A DNA stretch of 64,000 nt from Maritimibacter sp. HL-12 (lineage in GTDB: Bacteria > Pseudomonadota > Alphaproteobacteria > Rhodobacterales > Rhodobacteraceae), in NCBI RefSeq assembly GCF_900177545.1, contig NZ_FXBQ01000001.1, forward strand, positions 1,730,122 to 1,794,121. The letters are read 5' to 3'. This document shows positions 55,745 through 64,000 of the stretch, one piece after another. The position numbers and the translations under genes are program-made. Within the stretch, counting starts at the first letter, position 1; the number at the start of each line of letters is the position of its first letter. A model generated the notes under the pieces. It was not told the DNA's origin. It ran no database searches and saw only the letters and a program-made list of their open reading frames with translations.

Positions 55745-56503
55745 ATGGCACGACGGGACGACACGAAAAACGCATCGCTGACGCTGGGCTTGCTGCGCGG
55801 GCTCTGGCGGCTCCTGATGCGCATTGTCGGGCGTTTCGGCGGCTACATCCTGCGCTGGGTTCGCCGCGTGCTGACCGTGTTCTTCGCCGTCGTGGCCATT
55901 TCCGTGCTTGGTTATGCGGTCTTCGATCCGCGCACCACGCTCTACATCGCCGCCGAGCAAAGCCGGCTTGACCGGATGAGCCACGAATGGGTCGACTTCG
56001 ACGAGATCGCCCCGGTGATGGCGCGCTCGGCGGTGGCGGCAGAAGATGCGAACTTCTGCATCCACTGGGGCTTCGACATGGTGGCGATCCGCCAAGTGAT
56101 CGACAGGGGCGAAAGCCGGGGTGCCTCGACGATCAGCCAGCAGGTGGTCAAGAACGTCTATCTCTGGCCCGCCCGGTCGTGGCCGCGCAAGGCGCTTGAG
56201 GCGATGATCACGCCGGCGGTCGAGTTGGTCTGGTCGAAACGCCGGATCCTTGAAGTCTACCTCAACATGATCGAGTACGACGAGGGTGTGTTTGGCGTCG
56301 AGGCGGCGGCGCAGCATTACTTCGGGGTCACGGCCAAGGCGCTCAACGCCGAGCAGGCCGCGCGCCTCGCCGCGGTGCTGCCCGCGCCGAAAGATCGCTC
56401 CGCCTCGGCACCTTCGCAATTCGTGAGCCGTCGCGCCGCCTCGATCCGCGATGGGGCGGCAACAATCCTCCGGGATGGCCGCGCCGCCTGCTTCGAGGAT
56501 TGA
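55745..56503 (+). CDS. mtgA: Monofunctional peptidoglycan transglycosylase
   Basis: This 252-residue inner-membrane enzyme polymerises lipid II glycan chains. One transmembrane helix (about 40-60) is followed by a GT51 domain with the catalytic Glu in AVAAEDANF (about 100), GASTISQQVVKN (about 125) and RRILEVYLNMIEY (about 165). No transpeptidase domain follows, so it is the monofunctional type. Confidence 0.93.
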   Translation: MARRDDTKNASLTLGLLRGLWRLLMRIVGRFGGYILRWVRRVLTVFFAVVAISVLGYAVFDPRTTLYIAAEQSRLDRMSHEWVDFDEIAPVMARSAVAAEDANFCIHWGFDMVAIRQVIDRGESRGASTISQQVVKNVYLWPARSWPRKALEAMITPAVELVWSKRRILEVYLNMIEYDEGVFGVEAAAQHYFGVTAKALNAEQAARLAAVLPAPKDRSASAPSQFVSRRAASIRDGAATILRDGRAACFED

Positions 56504-56557
56504 ACGCCGCCCGAATTCGCGCCATTACCTGCTGAACCCCCAAGAGAACCGTCCGAC

Positions 56558-57223
56558 ATGACCCGCCTGTTTCACTTCCCCCTCTCCCCGTTCTGCCGGA
56601 AAGTGCGCCTTTCCCTGGCCGAAAAGAAGATCGACGTGGAACTCGTGGAGGAACGCTACTGGGAGAAATCCTCCGAGTTCCTGCGGCGAAATCCGGCCGG
56701 GAAGGTGCCGATCCTGAAGATCGACGGCAAGACCCTGACCGAGAGCGCGGCGATCTGCGAATATATCGAGGAACGCTATCCCGGGCCGTCGCTGATGCCG
56801 GTCGATCCCGATGGCCGCTACGAAGTGCGCCGGCTGGTGTGCTGGTTCGACGACAAGTTCCACAGCGAAGTGACCTCGAAGCTGCTCTACGAGCGGGTGA
56901 ACAAGAAGATCACCGGGCAGGGCTACCCGGATTCGAACAACGTCAAGGCCGGGGCGCGGGCGATCAAGTATCACCTCGACTACCTCGGCTGGCTGCTCGA
57001 CATGCGCCGCTGGCTTGCGGGCGACGCGATGACGCTCGCCGATTTCGCCGCCGCCGCGCATCTGTCGAGCCTCGATTACATCTCGGATGTCGACTGGGAC
57101 CGCAACGCCAACGTGCGCGAGTGGTATTCCAAGATCAAATCCCGCCCGGCGTTTCGCTCGATCCTTGCCGACCAGATCTCAGGCTTCCCGCAACCGCCGC
57201 ATTATGCGGATCTGGATTTTTGA
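56558..57223 (+). CDS. Glutathione S-transferase family protein
   Basis: This 221-residue protein has an N-terminal thioredoxin fold ([20 protein letters not shown], residues 3-22, with Ser/Cys near the active site), cis-Pro in GKVPIL and the glutathione-binding [11 protein letters not shown] (about 65). The C-terminal half is helical. The substrate is unknown. Its stop overlaps the queG start (TTGA), so the two are co-translated. Confidence 0.9.
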   Translation: MTRLFHFPLSPFCRKVRLSLAEKKIDVELVEERYWEKSSEFLRRNPAGKVPILKIDGKTLTESAAICEYIEERYPGPSLMPVDPDGRYEVRRLVCWFDDKFHSEVTSKLLYERVNKKITGQGYPDSNNVKAGARAIKYHLDYLGWLLDMRRWLAGDAMTLADFAAAAHLSSLDYISDVDWDRNANVREWYSKIKSRPAFRSILADQISGFPQPPHYADLDF

Positions 57224-58257
57224 CCTCCGGACTGCGGCAGAAGCTCATCGACCACGCCCAGGCGGAGGGCTTCGCCAAGGTCGGCATCACCCGGCCCGAC
57301 GTTTTGCCGACACTTGGCCGACGTCTTGCAGACTTCGTGGACAAGGGCCGGCACGGCGATATGGGATGGATGGCGGAGCGCATGCACTGGCGCGGCAATC
57401 CGGCGGCGCTCTGGCCTGAGGCGCGGTCAGTGATCATGCTGGCGGAAGTCTATTCGCCCGAGCATGACCCCCGCGAGGTGTTGCGCCACCCCGACAAGGC
57501 GGCGATCAGCGTCTATGCGCAAAACCGCGACTACCACGACATCGTCAAGAAACGGCTCAAGCGGGTCGGGCGCTGGTTGATCGACGAAGCGGGCAGAGAT
57601 ACTGAAATCAAGGTGTTCGTCGATACCGCGCCGGTGATGGAAAAACCGCTGGCGGCGGCGGCGGGTCTTGGCTGGCAGGGCAAGCACACCAACCTGCTCG
57701 CGCGCGATCTCGGCAACTGGTTTTTCCTCGGCGCGATCTTCACCACGCTGGAACTGGAGCCCGATGCGCCCGCCGCCGACCATTGTGGGGCCTGCACCGC
57801 CTGCCTCGATGCCTGCCCGACCCGGGCCTTTCCGGCCCCCTACCAACTCGACGCCCGGCGCTGCATTTCCTACCTCACGATCGAGCACAAGGGGCCGATC
57901 GACGAGGCCCTGCGCCCGGCGCTGGGCAACCGGATCTATGGCTGCGACGACTGCCTTGCCGCCTGCCCGTGGAACAAGTTCGCCGCCGTTGCCTCCGAGG
58001 TGCGCTACCGCGCGCGCGACGATCTTGCCGCGCCGGATCTTGCCGCGCTCGCCGCACTCGACGATGCCGGGTTCCGCGAGAAATTCTCCGGGTCCCCGAT
58101 CAAACGCATCGGTCGTGCCCGCTTCCTGCGCAACGTCGCCTACGCGATCGGCAACTCAGGGGATTCGAGGCTGAAGGAAGCTGTGCGACCGTTGGCCGCA
58201 GACCCGGACCCGGTGCTCGCCGAGGCCGCACGCTGGGCGCTCGCCCGGCTTGGCTGA
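57220..58257 (+). CDS. queG: Epoxyqueuosine reductase
   Basis: This 345-residue cobalamin-dependent iron-sulfur enzyme carries out the last step of queuosine synthesis in tRNA. The two 4Fe-4S clusters are [12 protein letters not shown] (about 189-200) and [15 protein letters not shown] (about 240-254). The cobalamin/active-site Asp lies in [12 protein letters not shown] (about 130-141). The start is TTG 57220, overlapping the GST stop, and the N-terminus [20 protein letters not shown] then matches the family. C-terminal HEAT-like repeats are present. Confidence 0.93.
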   Translation: MTSGLRQKLIDHAQAEGFAKVGITRPDVLPTLGRRLADFVDKGRHGDMGWMAERMHWRGNPAALWPEARSVIMLAEVYSPEHDPREVLRHPDKAAISVYAQNRDYHDIVKKRLKRVGRWLIDEAGRDTEIKVFVDTAPVMEKPLAAAAGLGWQGKHTNLLARDLGNWFFLGAIFTTLELEPDAPAADHCGACTACLDACPTRAFPAPYQLDARRCISYLTIEHKGPIDEALRPALGNRIYGCDDCLAACPWNKFAAVASEVRYRARDDLAAPDLAALAALDDAGFREKFSGSPIKRIGRARFLRNVAYAIGNSGDSRLKEAVRPLAADPDPVLAEAARWALARLG

Positions 58258-58346
58258 GCCCTTGTAGCCAGTGTTTCAAGGGGTTCGCGAAGCAAGGGCG
58301 AATCACTTTGCCGGACCGGATCATAGGGGCGAGAACTAACTTAGAA

Positions 58347-58360
58347 TTGATCCAGATCAA
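58347..58360. promoter_or_regulatory. FNR/Anr-type binding site
   Basis: TTGATCCAGATCAA is a perfect TTGAT-N4-ATCAA site, 55 nt before the cytochrome c peroxidase start. Related peroxidases in Paracoccus and Rhodobacter are activated by FnrP/FnrL under low oxygen, so the same control is likely here. Confidence 0.85.
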
Positions 58361-58415
58361 CGCGTTCTTAACCCCACTCTGGTCAGGTGCGAGGCATCTA
58401 AATGGAGGTTCCCCA

Positions 58416-59456
58416 ATGAAGAAATTCGCTGTTGCGCTGCTTGCCACCACGGCCCTCGCCACCCCGGTGATGGCCGATGAACTGATGGAAGCGGCGCAGG
58501 ATATGTTCAGCCCCCTGCCCTCGACGGTGCCGGCACTGGCCGAAAACATCGTGACGCCCGAGAAGATCGAACTGGGCAAGGCCCTGTTCTTCGACCCGCG
58601 CCTCTCGGCGTCGGGCGTGTTCTCGTGCTACTCCTGCCACAACCTCACGACCGGCGGTGACGACAACCTGGAAACCTCGATCGGCCACGGCTGGCAGAAA
58701 GGCCCGCGCAACTCGCCGACCGTTCTCAACGCGGTGTTCAACGAAGCCCAGTTCTGGGATGGCCGCGCGGTCGACCTTGCGGCTCAGGCGAAAGGCCCGA
58801 TCCAGGCCGGCGTCGAAATGGCCAACACCCCCGAGCAGGTGGTGGATACGCTGAACTCGATGCCGCAATACGTGTCGATGTTCCAAGCCGCCTTCGACGG
58901 CGACGACGCGGTGAGCTTCGACAACATGGCAAAGGCGATCGAAGCCTTCGAGGCCACGCTGATCACCCCCGCACCGTTCGACGCCTACCTCAACGGCGAC
59001 GCGAGCGCACTGACCGACGAAGAGAAAGCCGGTCTGGGACTGTTCATGGACAAGGGCTGCACCGCCTGCCACGCCGGTATCAACGTCGGTGGCGAGGGCT
59101 ACTTCCCCTTCGGCCTGATCGAGAAGCCGGGCGCGGAAATCCTGCCCGAGGGCGACAAGGGCCGCTTCGCCGTGACCGATACGGTTGACGACGAATACGT
59201 GTTCCGCGCCTCGCCGCTGCGCAACATCGCGCTGACCGCACCCTACTTCCACTCCGGCAAGGTCTGGGATCTCAAGGTCGCGGTGCAGATCATGGCTGAA
59301 AGCCAGCTTGGCGACGCATTGAGCGACGAAGAAGCCAACCAGATCGTGGCCTTCCTCGGCAGCCTCACCGGCAAGATGCCGGACGTGACGGTTCCGATCC
59401 TGCCTGCCGAAACGGCGACCACGCCGCGTCCGACTGCGGAGGTTCTGCCGCAATAA
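58416..59456 (+). CDS. ccpA: Diheme cytochrome c peroxidase (CcpA/MauG family)
   Basis: This 346-residue periplasmic enzyme reduces hydrogen peroxide with electrons from cytochrome c. The signal peptide is cleaved near VMA-DEL (residue 20). Two heme c motifs are present: CYSCH (71-75, peroxidatic) and CTACH (215-219, electron-transfer). Late motifs VFRASPLRNIALTAPYFHSG follow. Length is typical. ATG 58416 follows TGGAGGTTCC. An FNR box upstream indicates low-oxygen induction. Confidence 0.95.
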   Translation: MKKFAVALLATTALATPVMADELMEAAQDMFSPLPSTVPALAENIVTPEKIELGKALFFDPRLSASGVFSCYSCHNLTTGGDDNLETSIGHGWQKGPRNSPTVLNAVFNEAQFWDGRAVDLAAQAKGPIQAGVEMANTPEQVVDTLNSMPQYVSMFQAAFDGDDAVSFDNMAKAIEAFEATLITPAPFDAYLNGDASALTDEEKAGLGLFMDKGCTACHAGINVGGEGYFPFGLIEKPGAEILPEGDKGRFAVTDTVDDEYVFRASPLRNIALTAPYFHSGKVWDLKVAVQIMAESQLGDALSDEEANQIVAFLGSLTGKMPDVTVPILPAETATTPRPTAEVLPQ

Positions 59457-59480
59457 TCCCACAGCGGCACAATAATGGAT

Positions 59481-59510
59481 TGGGCCGGCCTCGTGTCGGC
59501 CCATTTCTTT
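59481..59510 (+). terminator. ccpA terminator
   Basis: Stem TGGGCCG / CGGCCCA with loop GCCTCGTGT is followed by a T-rich run (TTTCTTTT), 24 nt after the stop. Confidence 0.8.
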
Positions 59511-59535
59511 TCGGGCACGTCAATAAGAAAACATG

Positions 59536-59961
59536 TCAATGCATGTTGAAGGCATGGACCGCGGCCGCAACCCCGCCGGAGGCCTGGGAGATCGGGAATG
59601 GGCCAAGCGTGCTTTTTCCCACGATGTAGCTGATCCGGGTGGCATCTTCTCCTTTGCGGAAGACCACGCGGACATCCACCCCCTTGGCCCGAAAGGCGCG
59701 CGAGAGCGCGAGGGTAAGCTGCGTCTGGGTCTGATTGCCGGTGCGCGGCGGCACCCAATCCACCACCGCGACGATTTCGAGCCCCTCGCCATCACCGCGA
59801 TGGGCGCGCAAGGCCTGCTCGGTAATCCCGAGCGGCCGCAGGTTGGGGTCTTTCGAGACCTGATACCAGCCGAGCGAAACCGCCGAGGGCAGAACCACCA
59901 CGGTGATGATCACCAGCAGGTAGCTGAAGCTTCGGCGATGCTGTGGTATCGACTCAGGCAT
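59536..59961 (-). CDS. Membrane-anchored hypothetical protein
   Basis: This 141-residue protein has an N-terminal transmembrane helix (FSYLLVIITVVVLPSAVSLG, residues 12-31) and a periplasmic domain with GLEIVAVVDWVPPRTGNQTQ and an alpha/beta pattern. No family is recognised. It lies 71 nt after ilvE on the same strand and may share its transcript. Confidence 0.75.
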   Translation of the reverse strand: MPESIPQHRRSFSYLLVIITVVVLPSAVSLGWYQVSKDPNLRPLGITEQALRAHRGDGEGLEIVAVVDWVPPRTGNQTQTQLTLALSRAFRAKGVDVRVVFRKGEDATRISYIVGKSTLGPFPISQASGGVAAAVHAFNMH

Positions 59962-60032
59962 GCAATCCCCCGGGCTGGATCGCGCCAGCCTGGGGCAAAG
60001 GTCTTCAAATTCGGTGAATACGGGTGCCCGGA

Positions 60033-60902
60033 TCAGGCCCGTACGAGCGCCTCGTAGGCTTCGGAGATCTCACGCGTGAGCGCGCCGACCTCGAACGTGT
60101 AGTCACCGATCTGGCCGACCGGGGTTACCTCGGCGGCCGACCCGGTCAGCCAGCATTGCTCGAACCCTGCCATCTCCTCGGGCATGATATGGCGCTCGTG
60201 CACCGGGATGCGGCGCTCCTTCAGCATGCCGATCACGGTTTGCCGGGTCAGGCCGTTGAGAATGGCATCGGGAAGCGGGGTATGAACCTCGCCGTCCTTG
60301 ACGAAGAAGACGTTGGCCCCGGTCGCCTCGGCCACATAGCCGCGATAATCGAAGAACAGGGCGTCGGAACAGCCCTTCGCTTCGGCGGCGTGCTTCGACA
60401 TCGTGCAGATCATGTAGAGCCCCGCGGCCTTTGCTGCCGTGGGGATCGTTTCGGGGCTGGGGCGCTTCCATTTCGAGATGTCGAGCTTGGCACCCTTGAA
60501 CTTGGCGTCGCCGTAGTAGCTGCCCCATTCCCAGGATGCGACGGCGAGCCGCACCGGGTTGCGCGCAGACGACACGCCCATGTCGGGCCCGGCACCGCGG
60601 AAGGCGACGGCACGCACATAGGCGTCGGTGAGCCCGTTCGCCTTGAGCACCTCGTATTTCGCCGCTTCGATCTGCTCGACGGTCCAGGGGATCTCCATGT
60701 CGATCAGCGCGCCCGACGTCAGCAGGCGGTTGCTGTGCTTTTCGGACAGGAAGATCTTGCCGCCATAAGCGCGCTCGCCCTCGAATACCGACGAAGCATA
60801 GTGCAGGGCATGGCTCAGGATGTGCACCTTGGCATCGCGCCAGTCCACGAGTTCGCCGTCCAGCCAGATCTTGCCATCACGATCGTCATAGGCCCCAATC
60901 AT
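60033..60902 (-). CDS. ilvE: Branched-chain amino acid aminotransferase
   Basis: This 289-residue fold-type IV PLP enzyme has YASSVFEGERAYGGKIFLS (about 36-54), SKHAAEAKGCSDALFFD (about 157-173), YVAEATGANVFFVKDG (about 177-192) and a C-terminal GSAAEVTPVGQIGDY (about 256). It interconverts branched-chain amino acids and 2-oxo acids. It is divergent from the MarR-type gene. Confidence 0.93.
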   Translation of the reverse strand: MIGAYDDRDGKIWLDGELVDWRDAKVHILSHALHYASSVFEGERAYGGKIFLSEKHSNRLLTSGALIDMEIPWTVEQIEAAKYEVLKANGLTDAYVRAVAFRGAGPDMGVSSARNPVRLAVASWEWGSYYGDAKFKGAKLDISKWKRPSPETIPTAAKAAGLYMICTMSKHAAEAKGCSDALFFDYRGYVAEATGANVFFVKDGEVHTPLPDAILNGLTRQTVIGMLKERRIPVHERHIMPEEMAGFEQCWLTGSAAEVTPVGQIGDYTFEVGALTREISEAYEALVRA

Positions 60903-60940
60903 GCGTCACACTCCTCCAAGCGCCTTGCGGCTTGCCATAT

Positions 60941-60950
60941 ATTGCGCAAT
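60941..60950. promoter_or_regulatory. Palindrome in the ilvE-petP intergenic region
   Basis: ATTGCGCAAT is a perfect 10-bp palindrome in an AT-rich setting, between the divergent ilvE and MarR-type genes. It has the size and form of a MarR-family operator. Confidence 0.4.
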
Positions 60951-61068
60951 TTAGGTCCGAAGCGGACATGATCTTGCGCGAAATCCGCGATTCGCTACCA
61001 GTTGCGTCTTGGAATGTCAACAAGGCTGACTTAAAAGCGAAGGCAGAACAGGACGGGAGGCGAACGGC

Positions 61069-61569
61069 ATGGCGGATCGGATCGGGTCAGGAGGGCCATC
61101 GCTGCTGTTTCTGACCGACGAGCAGCTCAGGCAGGGGATCGAGGCGATGTTCTTTGCCTACCGCGGGTTCACCGCCGACCCGGACCGCATCCTTGATGCC
61201 CACGGCTATGGCCGCGCCCATCACCGCGCGCTGCATTTCATTCACCGCAGCCCCGGCACCACGGTGAACAACCTCCTGTCCATCCTGGGGGTCACCAAGC
61301 AATCGCTCAACCGCGTGCTGCGCTCGCTGATCGAGGAGGGGCTGGTGGAGGCCCGCGTGGGCGCGCGCGACAAGCGCGAACGACACCTGTATCTCACCGA
61401 GGCCGGTGCCGACCTGGAGCGCGAGCTTTCCGAGGTGCAGCGCGAGCGGATGCGCGCGGCCTACCGCGAGGCCGGGCCCGAAGCGGTGAGGGGGTTCCGC
61501 ATGGTTCTGGAGGCGATGATGGACCCGGTCCAACGCCGTCATTTCAACCGGCTCAAGGACGGCGAGTGA
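61069..61569 (+). CDS. petP: MarR-family regulator, PetP-like
   Basis: This 166-residue winged-helix protein has HHRALHFIHRSPGTTVNNLLS, an HTH at LGVTKQSLNRVLRSLIEEGLV (about 85-105) and the wing ARVGARDKRERHLYLTEAG. The pairing with a downstream OmpR-type response regulator and no histidine kinase matches petP-petR of Rhodobacter capsulatus, where PetR is needed for cytochrome bc1 expression and growth. The petR start codon overlaps this stop by one base. The name rests on this context. Confidence 0.8.
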   Translation: MADRIGSGGPSLLFLTDEQLRQGIEAMFFAYRGFTADPDRILDAHGYGRAHHRALHFIHRSPGTTVNNLLSILGVTKQSLNRVLRSLIEEGLVEARVGARDKRERHLYLTEAGADLERELSEVQRERMRAAYREAGPEAVRGFRMVLEAMMDPVQRRHFNRLKDGE

Positions 61570-62222
61570 TGAGTGAACCGACCCCCGCCCACCTGCTCGT
61601 TGCCGAAGGCGATGCGCGCTTGAGTGATCTGTTGCGGCAATACCTCAAGTCACAAGGTTTTCTCGTCAGTGTCGCGCGCGATGCGGATCACGCCAGCAGG
61701 CTCCTCGCAGGGCTTGAATTCGATCTGATCCTGCTCGACGACGCCATGCCCGGTGCCGAGCGGCTTTCTCCCGACGGGCTGGTGCTGCACCTCGTGCCGG
61801 GAGGTGGCAAATCTCCCGGCGTGAAGGAATCGCTCGCCAAGCCGTTTGAACCCAAGGCGCTTTGCGAAAAGATCAACGCGATCCTCGACCGTCGCCCGCC
61901 ACCCGCGAAGGTGACCGCGCGGGAAGTGCGGATGGGCGAGTTGCGCTTCGATATCGAGGCCGGCCGGCTCACCCGCGCCGGTGCCCCTCTGCGCCTGACC
62001 GCCACCGAGGTCCAGCTTCTGCGGGCGCTCGCCGCCGACCTCGGCAAGCCTTTGGGGCGGGGCGAACTGGTTGCTCGGCTCGGGCGCGAGGGGCTGCAGG
62101 CCAAGGCCCGCGCGGTGGATGTGCAGATCACCCGTCTCCGGCGCAAACTGGAGGCCGACCCGAAATCTCCGCGCCATCTCCAGACCGTGCGCGGCGCGGG
62201 CTACATGCTGGTTGGCGACTGA
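61569..62222 (+). CDS. petR: OmpR-type response regulator, PetR-like, with shortened receiver
   Basis: This 217-residue protein has a C-terminal OmpR-type DNA-binding domain (about 125-215; RAVDVQITRLRRKLEADPKS, TVRGAGYML), which looks normal. The receiver is shortened. The phosphoacceptor Asp57 is kept (LILLDDAMPG) and so is a Lys in LAKPFEP (Lys91), but they are about 34 residues apart instead of about 50. The alpha3-beta4 part with the switch Ser/Thr is replaced by a Gly-rich stretch (LVPGGGKSPG). The acidic pocket reads AEGD instead of DD. It probably works without phosphorylation. ATG 61569 was chosen, and GTG 61566 is possible. Confidence 0.85.
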   Translation: MSEPTPAHLLVAEGDARLSDLLRQYLKSQGFLVSVARDADHASRLLAGLEFDLILLDDAMPGAERLSPDGLVLHLVPGGGKSPGVKESLAKPFEPKALCEKINAILDRRPPPAKVTAREVRMGELRFDIEAGRLTRAGAPLRLTATEVQLLRALAADLGKPLGRGELVARLGREGLQAKARAVDVQITRLRRKLEADPKSPRHLQTVRGAGYMLVGD

Positions 62223-62279
62223 GCCTGACCGCGCCGCTTTGCGCTTGGCACCGGGGCGCGAAAGTTTCATGGTCGGGCC

Positions 62280-63215
62280 ATGACAACAGCTTTGTTTTCC
62301 CACCCCGACTGCCTCCAACACGTAAACCCGCCGGGGCACCCTGAACAGGTTGCCCGTATCAAGGCGATCGAGGCCGCGCTTGCCAACCCGATCTTCGACG
62401 GGCTCGACCGGCGCGCGGCACCGCTTGGCGCGGAAGACGCGATCCGGCGCGCGCATCCGAAAGCCCAGATCGACGCGATCCGTGAGGTTATTCCGGATAC
62501 GGGCTGGGCCCGGATCGACCCGGACACCACCGCCTCGCCGGGCTCATGGAACGCGGCGCTGCGCGCGGTGGGCGGCGTTTGCGCCGCCGTCGACGCGGTG
62601 CTGGCAGGCGAGGTGGCCAACGCCTTCGTTGCCACTCGCCCGCCCGGGCACCATGCCGAGCGCGCCAACGCGATGGGCTTCTGCCTGTTTTCCAACATCG
62701 CCATCGCCGCGCTGCACGCGTTGGAAACCCACGGGCTGAACCGGGTCGCGGTGCTCGATTTCGACGTCCACCACGGCAACGGCACGCAGGATGTGCTGTG
62801 GAATGAAAGTCGGGTGCACTTCGCCTCCTCGCACCAGATGCCGCTCTTTCCCGGCACCGGCGCGGCCCATGAGAAGGGGGCCTACCTCCAGATCAGGAAC
62901 GTGCCGCTCCGGGCAGGCACCGGGCGCGAGGCAATGCAGGCGGCGTGGGAGGGCGAGATCCTGCCCTGGGTGAAGGAGTGGACACCGGAACTCGTGCTCA
63001 TCTCCGCCGGGTTCGATGCCCATCGTGCCGATCCGCTCGCGGGGCTGCACTGGACAACGGAGGATTTCGGCTGGATCACCCACCGGATCTGCGATCTGGC
63101 CGACGATTGTTGTGGCGGCAAGGTGGTCTCGACACTCGAGGGCGGATATGATCTGGAAGCGCTCGCCGACAGTGTCGGCCTGCACGTGGAAGTTCTGATG
63201 GAGCGGGGAGCATGA
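62280..63215 (+). CDS. Histone-deacetylase-superfamily hydrolase
   Basis: This 311-residue zinc amidohydrolase of the HDAC/acetylpolyamine amidohydrolase fold has the active-site His pair in TRPPGHHAE (about 118-126). Zinc ligands lie in VLDFDVHHGNGT (Asp and His, about 158-169) and SAGFDAHRADP (about 240-250). A final EGGYDLEAL is typical. The bacterial substrate is unknown. Its stop overlaps xseB by ATGA, so it is co-translated with the exonuclease VII small subunit. Confidence 0.93.
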   Translation: MTTALFSHPDCLQHVNPPGHPEQVARIKAIEAALANPIFDGLDRRAAPLGAEDAIRRAHPKAQIDAIREVIPDTGWARIDPDTTASPGSWNAALRAVGGVCAAVDAVLAGEVANAFVATRPPGHHAERANAMGFCLFSNIAIAALHALETHGLNRVAVLDFDVHHGNGTQDVLWNESRVHFASSHQMPLFPGTGAAHEKGAYLQIRNVPLRAGTGREAMQAAWEGEILPWVKEWTPELVLISAGFDAHRADPLAGLHWTTEDFGWITHRICDLADDCCGGKVVSTLEGGYDLEALADSVGLHVEVLMERGA

Positions 63216-63454
63216 GCGAAAAACCTGTTGAGGAAATGAGCTTCGAGGAAGCCATGCAGGAGCTTGAAGCCGTGGTCGGCCAGCTTGAACGGGGCGACGT
63301 GGCGCTTGAGGATTCGATCAGGCTCTACGAGCGTGGCGCGGCGCTGAAAGCGCGCTGCGAGGTCAAGCTCAAGGAAGCCGAAGAAAAGGTGGCCGCGATC
63401 ACGCTGGATGCCAACGGCAACCCCACCGGCGCAAAGCCCGTCGAAGGTCTCTAG
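63212..63454 (+). CDS. xseB: Exodeoxyribonuclease VII small subunit
   Basis: This 80-residue protein has the family core SFEEAMQELEAVVGQLERGDV followed by LEDSIRLYERGAALKARCE, a helical hairpin that coats the large subunit XseA. The stop directly precedes ispA, the common xseB-ispA order. Confidence 0.94.
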   Translation: MSEKPVEEMSFEEAMQELEAVVGQLERGDVALEDSIRLYERGAALKARCEVKLKEAEEKVAAITLDANGNPTGAKPVEGL

Positions 63455-64000
63455 ATGTTCCGCGCGCGTTTGGCCGAAGATGCCGCCCTGGTGCGCGCCT
63501 GCCTGCTCGACGCCTTGCCGAGATCGGGCCCGATGGCCGACCCGATGGCCTACGCGGTGACGGGCGGCAAGGGATTGCGCGGTTTTCTGGTGATCGAAGG
63601 GGCGCGGATGCTGGGGATCGAGCCGGACGGCGCCTGTTACCCTGCCGCTGCCGTCGAGGCGATTCACGCCTATTCGCTGGTCCATGACGATCTTCCGGCG
63701 ATGGATGACGATGATCTGCGCCGGGGCCAGCCAACCCTGCACCGCAAGTGGGACGAAGCCACCGCGATCCTCGTCGGCGACGCACTGCAATCGCTTGCCT
63801 TCGAGCTGGTAACCCGCGCCGAGGTGGGCCCCGCCGAGGTTCGGGTCACGCTGGCGCGCACCCTGGCCGAGGCCGCCGGTGCGCGCGGGATGGTGCTGGG
63901 ACAGGCGCTCGACATTGCCGCTGAGAGCGCCGCCGAGCCGCTGACGCTCGACGAGATCATCGCTCTGCAGGCCGGCAAGACCGGCGCTCTGATCCGCTGG
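63455..64000 (+). CDS. ispA: Polyprenyl synthetase (farnesyl/geranylgeranyl diphosphate synthase), 3' end outside window
   Basis: The first 182 codons are present, and the frame is open to the window edge. The first Asp-rich motif reads LVHDDLPAMDDDDLRRG (DDxxxxD, about residues 76-92). GGKGLRGFLVIEGARML earlier supplies the diphosphate-binding Lys/Arg. The enzyme condenses IPP with DMAPP or GPP. The start ATG follows the xseB stop directly (TAGATG), so it is in one operon with xseB. Confidence 0.93.
   Translation, partial: MFRARLAEDAALVRACLLDALPRSGPMADPMAYAVTGGKGLRGFLVIEGARMLGIEPDGACYPAAAVEAIHAYSLVHDDLPAMDDDDLRRGQPTLHRKWDEATAILVGDALQSLAFELVTRAEVGPAEVRVTLARTLAEAAGARGMVLGQALDIAAESAAEPLTLDEIIALQAGKTGALIRW

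Overview
The window looks like the chromosome of a marine alphaproteobacterium of the Rhodobacteraceae (Roseobacter group). Pointers are a complete beta-hydroxyaspartate cycle cluster with its IclR regulator, a MarR plus response-regulator pair of the PetP/PetR type beside ilvE, an FNR-type box in front of a diheme cytochrome c peroxidase, and high GC throughout. No species can be named from this sequence alone.

Layout. 1-3419 is the distal part of an rRNA operon (tRNA-Ala, 23S, 5S, terminator). An antisense BNR-repeat gene follows, then initiator tRNA-fMet at 4752-4828. 4784-22165 is an integrated element. Its ends are 48-bp direct repeats of the tRNA-fMet 3' part. It carries a tyrosine integrase, a divergent MerR-like regulator, an AlpA/excisionase-like protein, a primase-polymerase/helicase, small and large terminase subunits, portal, a prohead protease-capsid fusion and a gpW-like connector. 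It has no tail, baseplate or lysis gene. This matches the logic of a capsid-forming phage satellite (cf-PICI-like) rather than a full prophage. Between terminase and portal sits a four-gene cassette: a Phd-type antitoxin, an HsdM-type methylase with an N-terminal PD-(D/E)xK nuclease domain, HsdS, and a DUF3800 protein. A second unknown cargo gene lies between the integrase and the right end.

22309-27710 is the beta-hydroxyaspartate cycle cluster bhcABCD, divergent from bhcR, which assimilates glyoxylate to oxaloacetate. 27880-46127 is a second probable island. A degenerate copy of the tRNA-Leu 3' end lies at its left edge and the intact tRNA-Leu(CAG) at its right edge. Inside are a 2829-residue NdvB-like cyclic glucan synthase, two OmpA-like envelope proteins, a Crp/Fnr regulator, and a run of very small basic or membrane proteins (CsbD, DUF883, DUF3309 and others) of the kind seen in envelope and general stress sets. 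No integrase remains there.

46267-64000 is ordinary core chromosome: an NDUFA9-like protein, uppP, gltD, a small exported protein and gltB, an unknown CxxC protein, mtgA, a glutathione transferase, queG, the cytochrome c peroxidase, ilvE, the petP/petR-like pair, a histone-deacetylase-fold hydrolase, xseB and the start of ispA.

The most interesting material is the tRNA-fMet element, above all its nuclease-methylase/HsdS/DUF3800 cassette with an orphan antitoxin and a palindromic operator.
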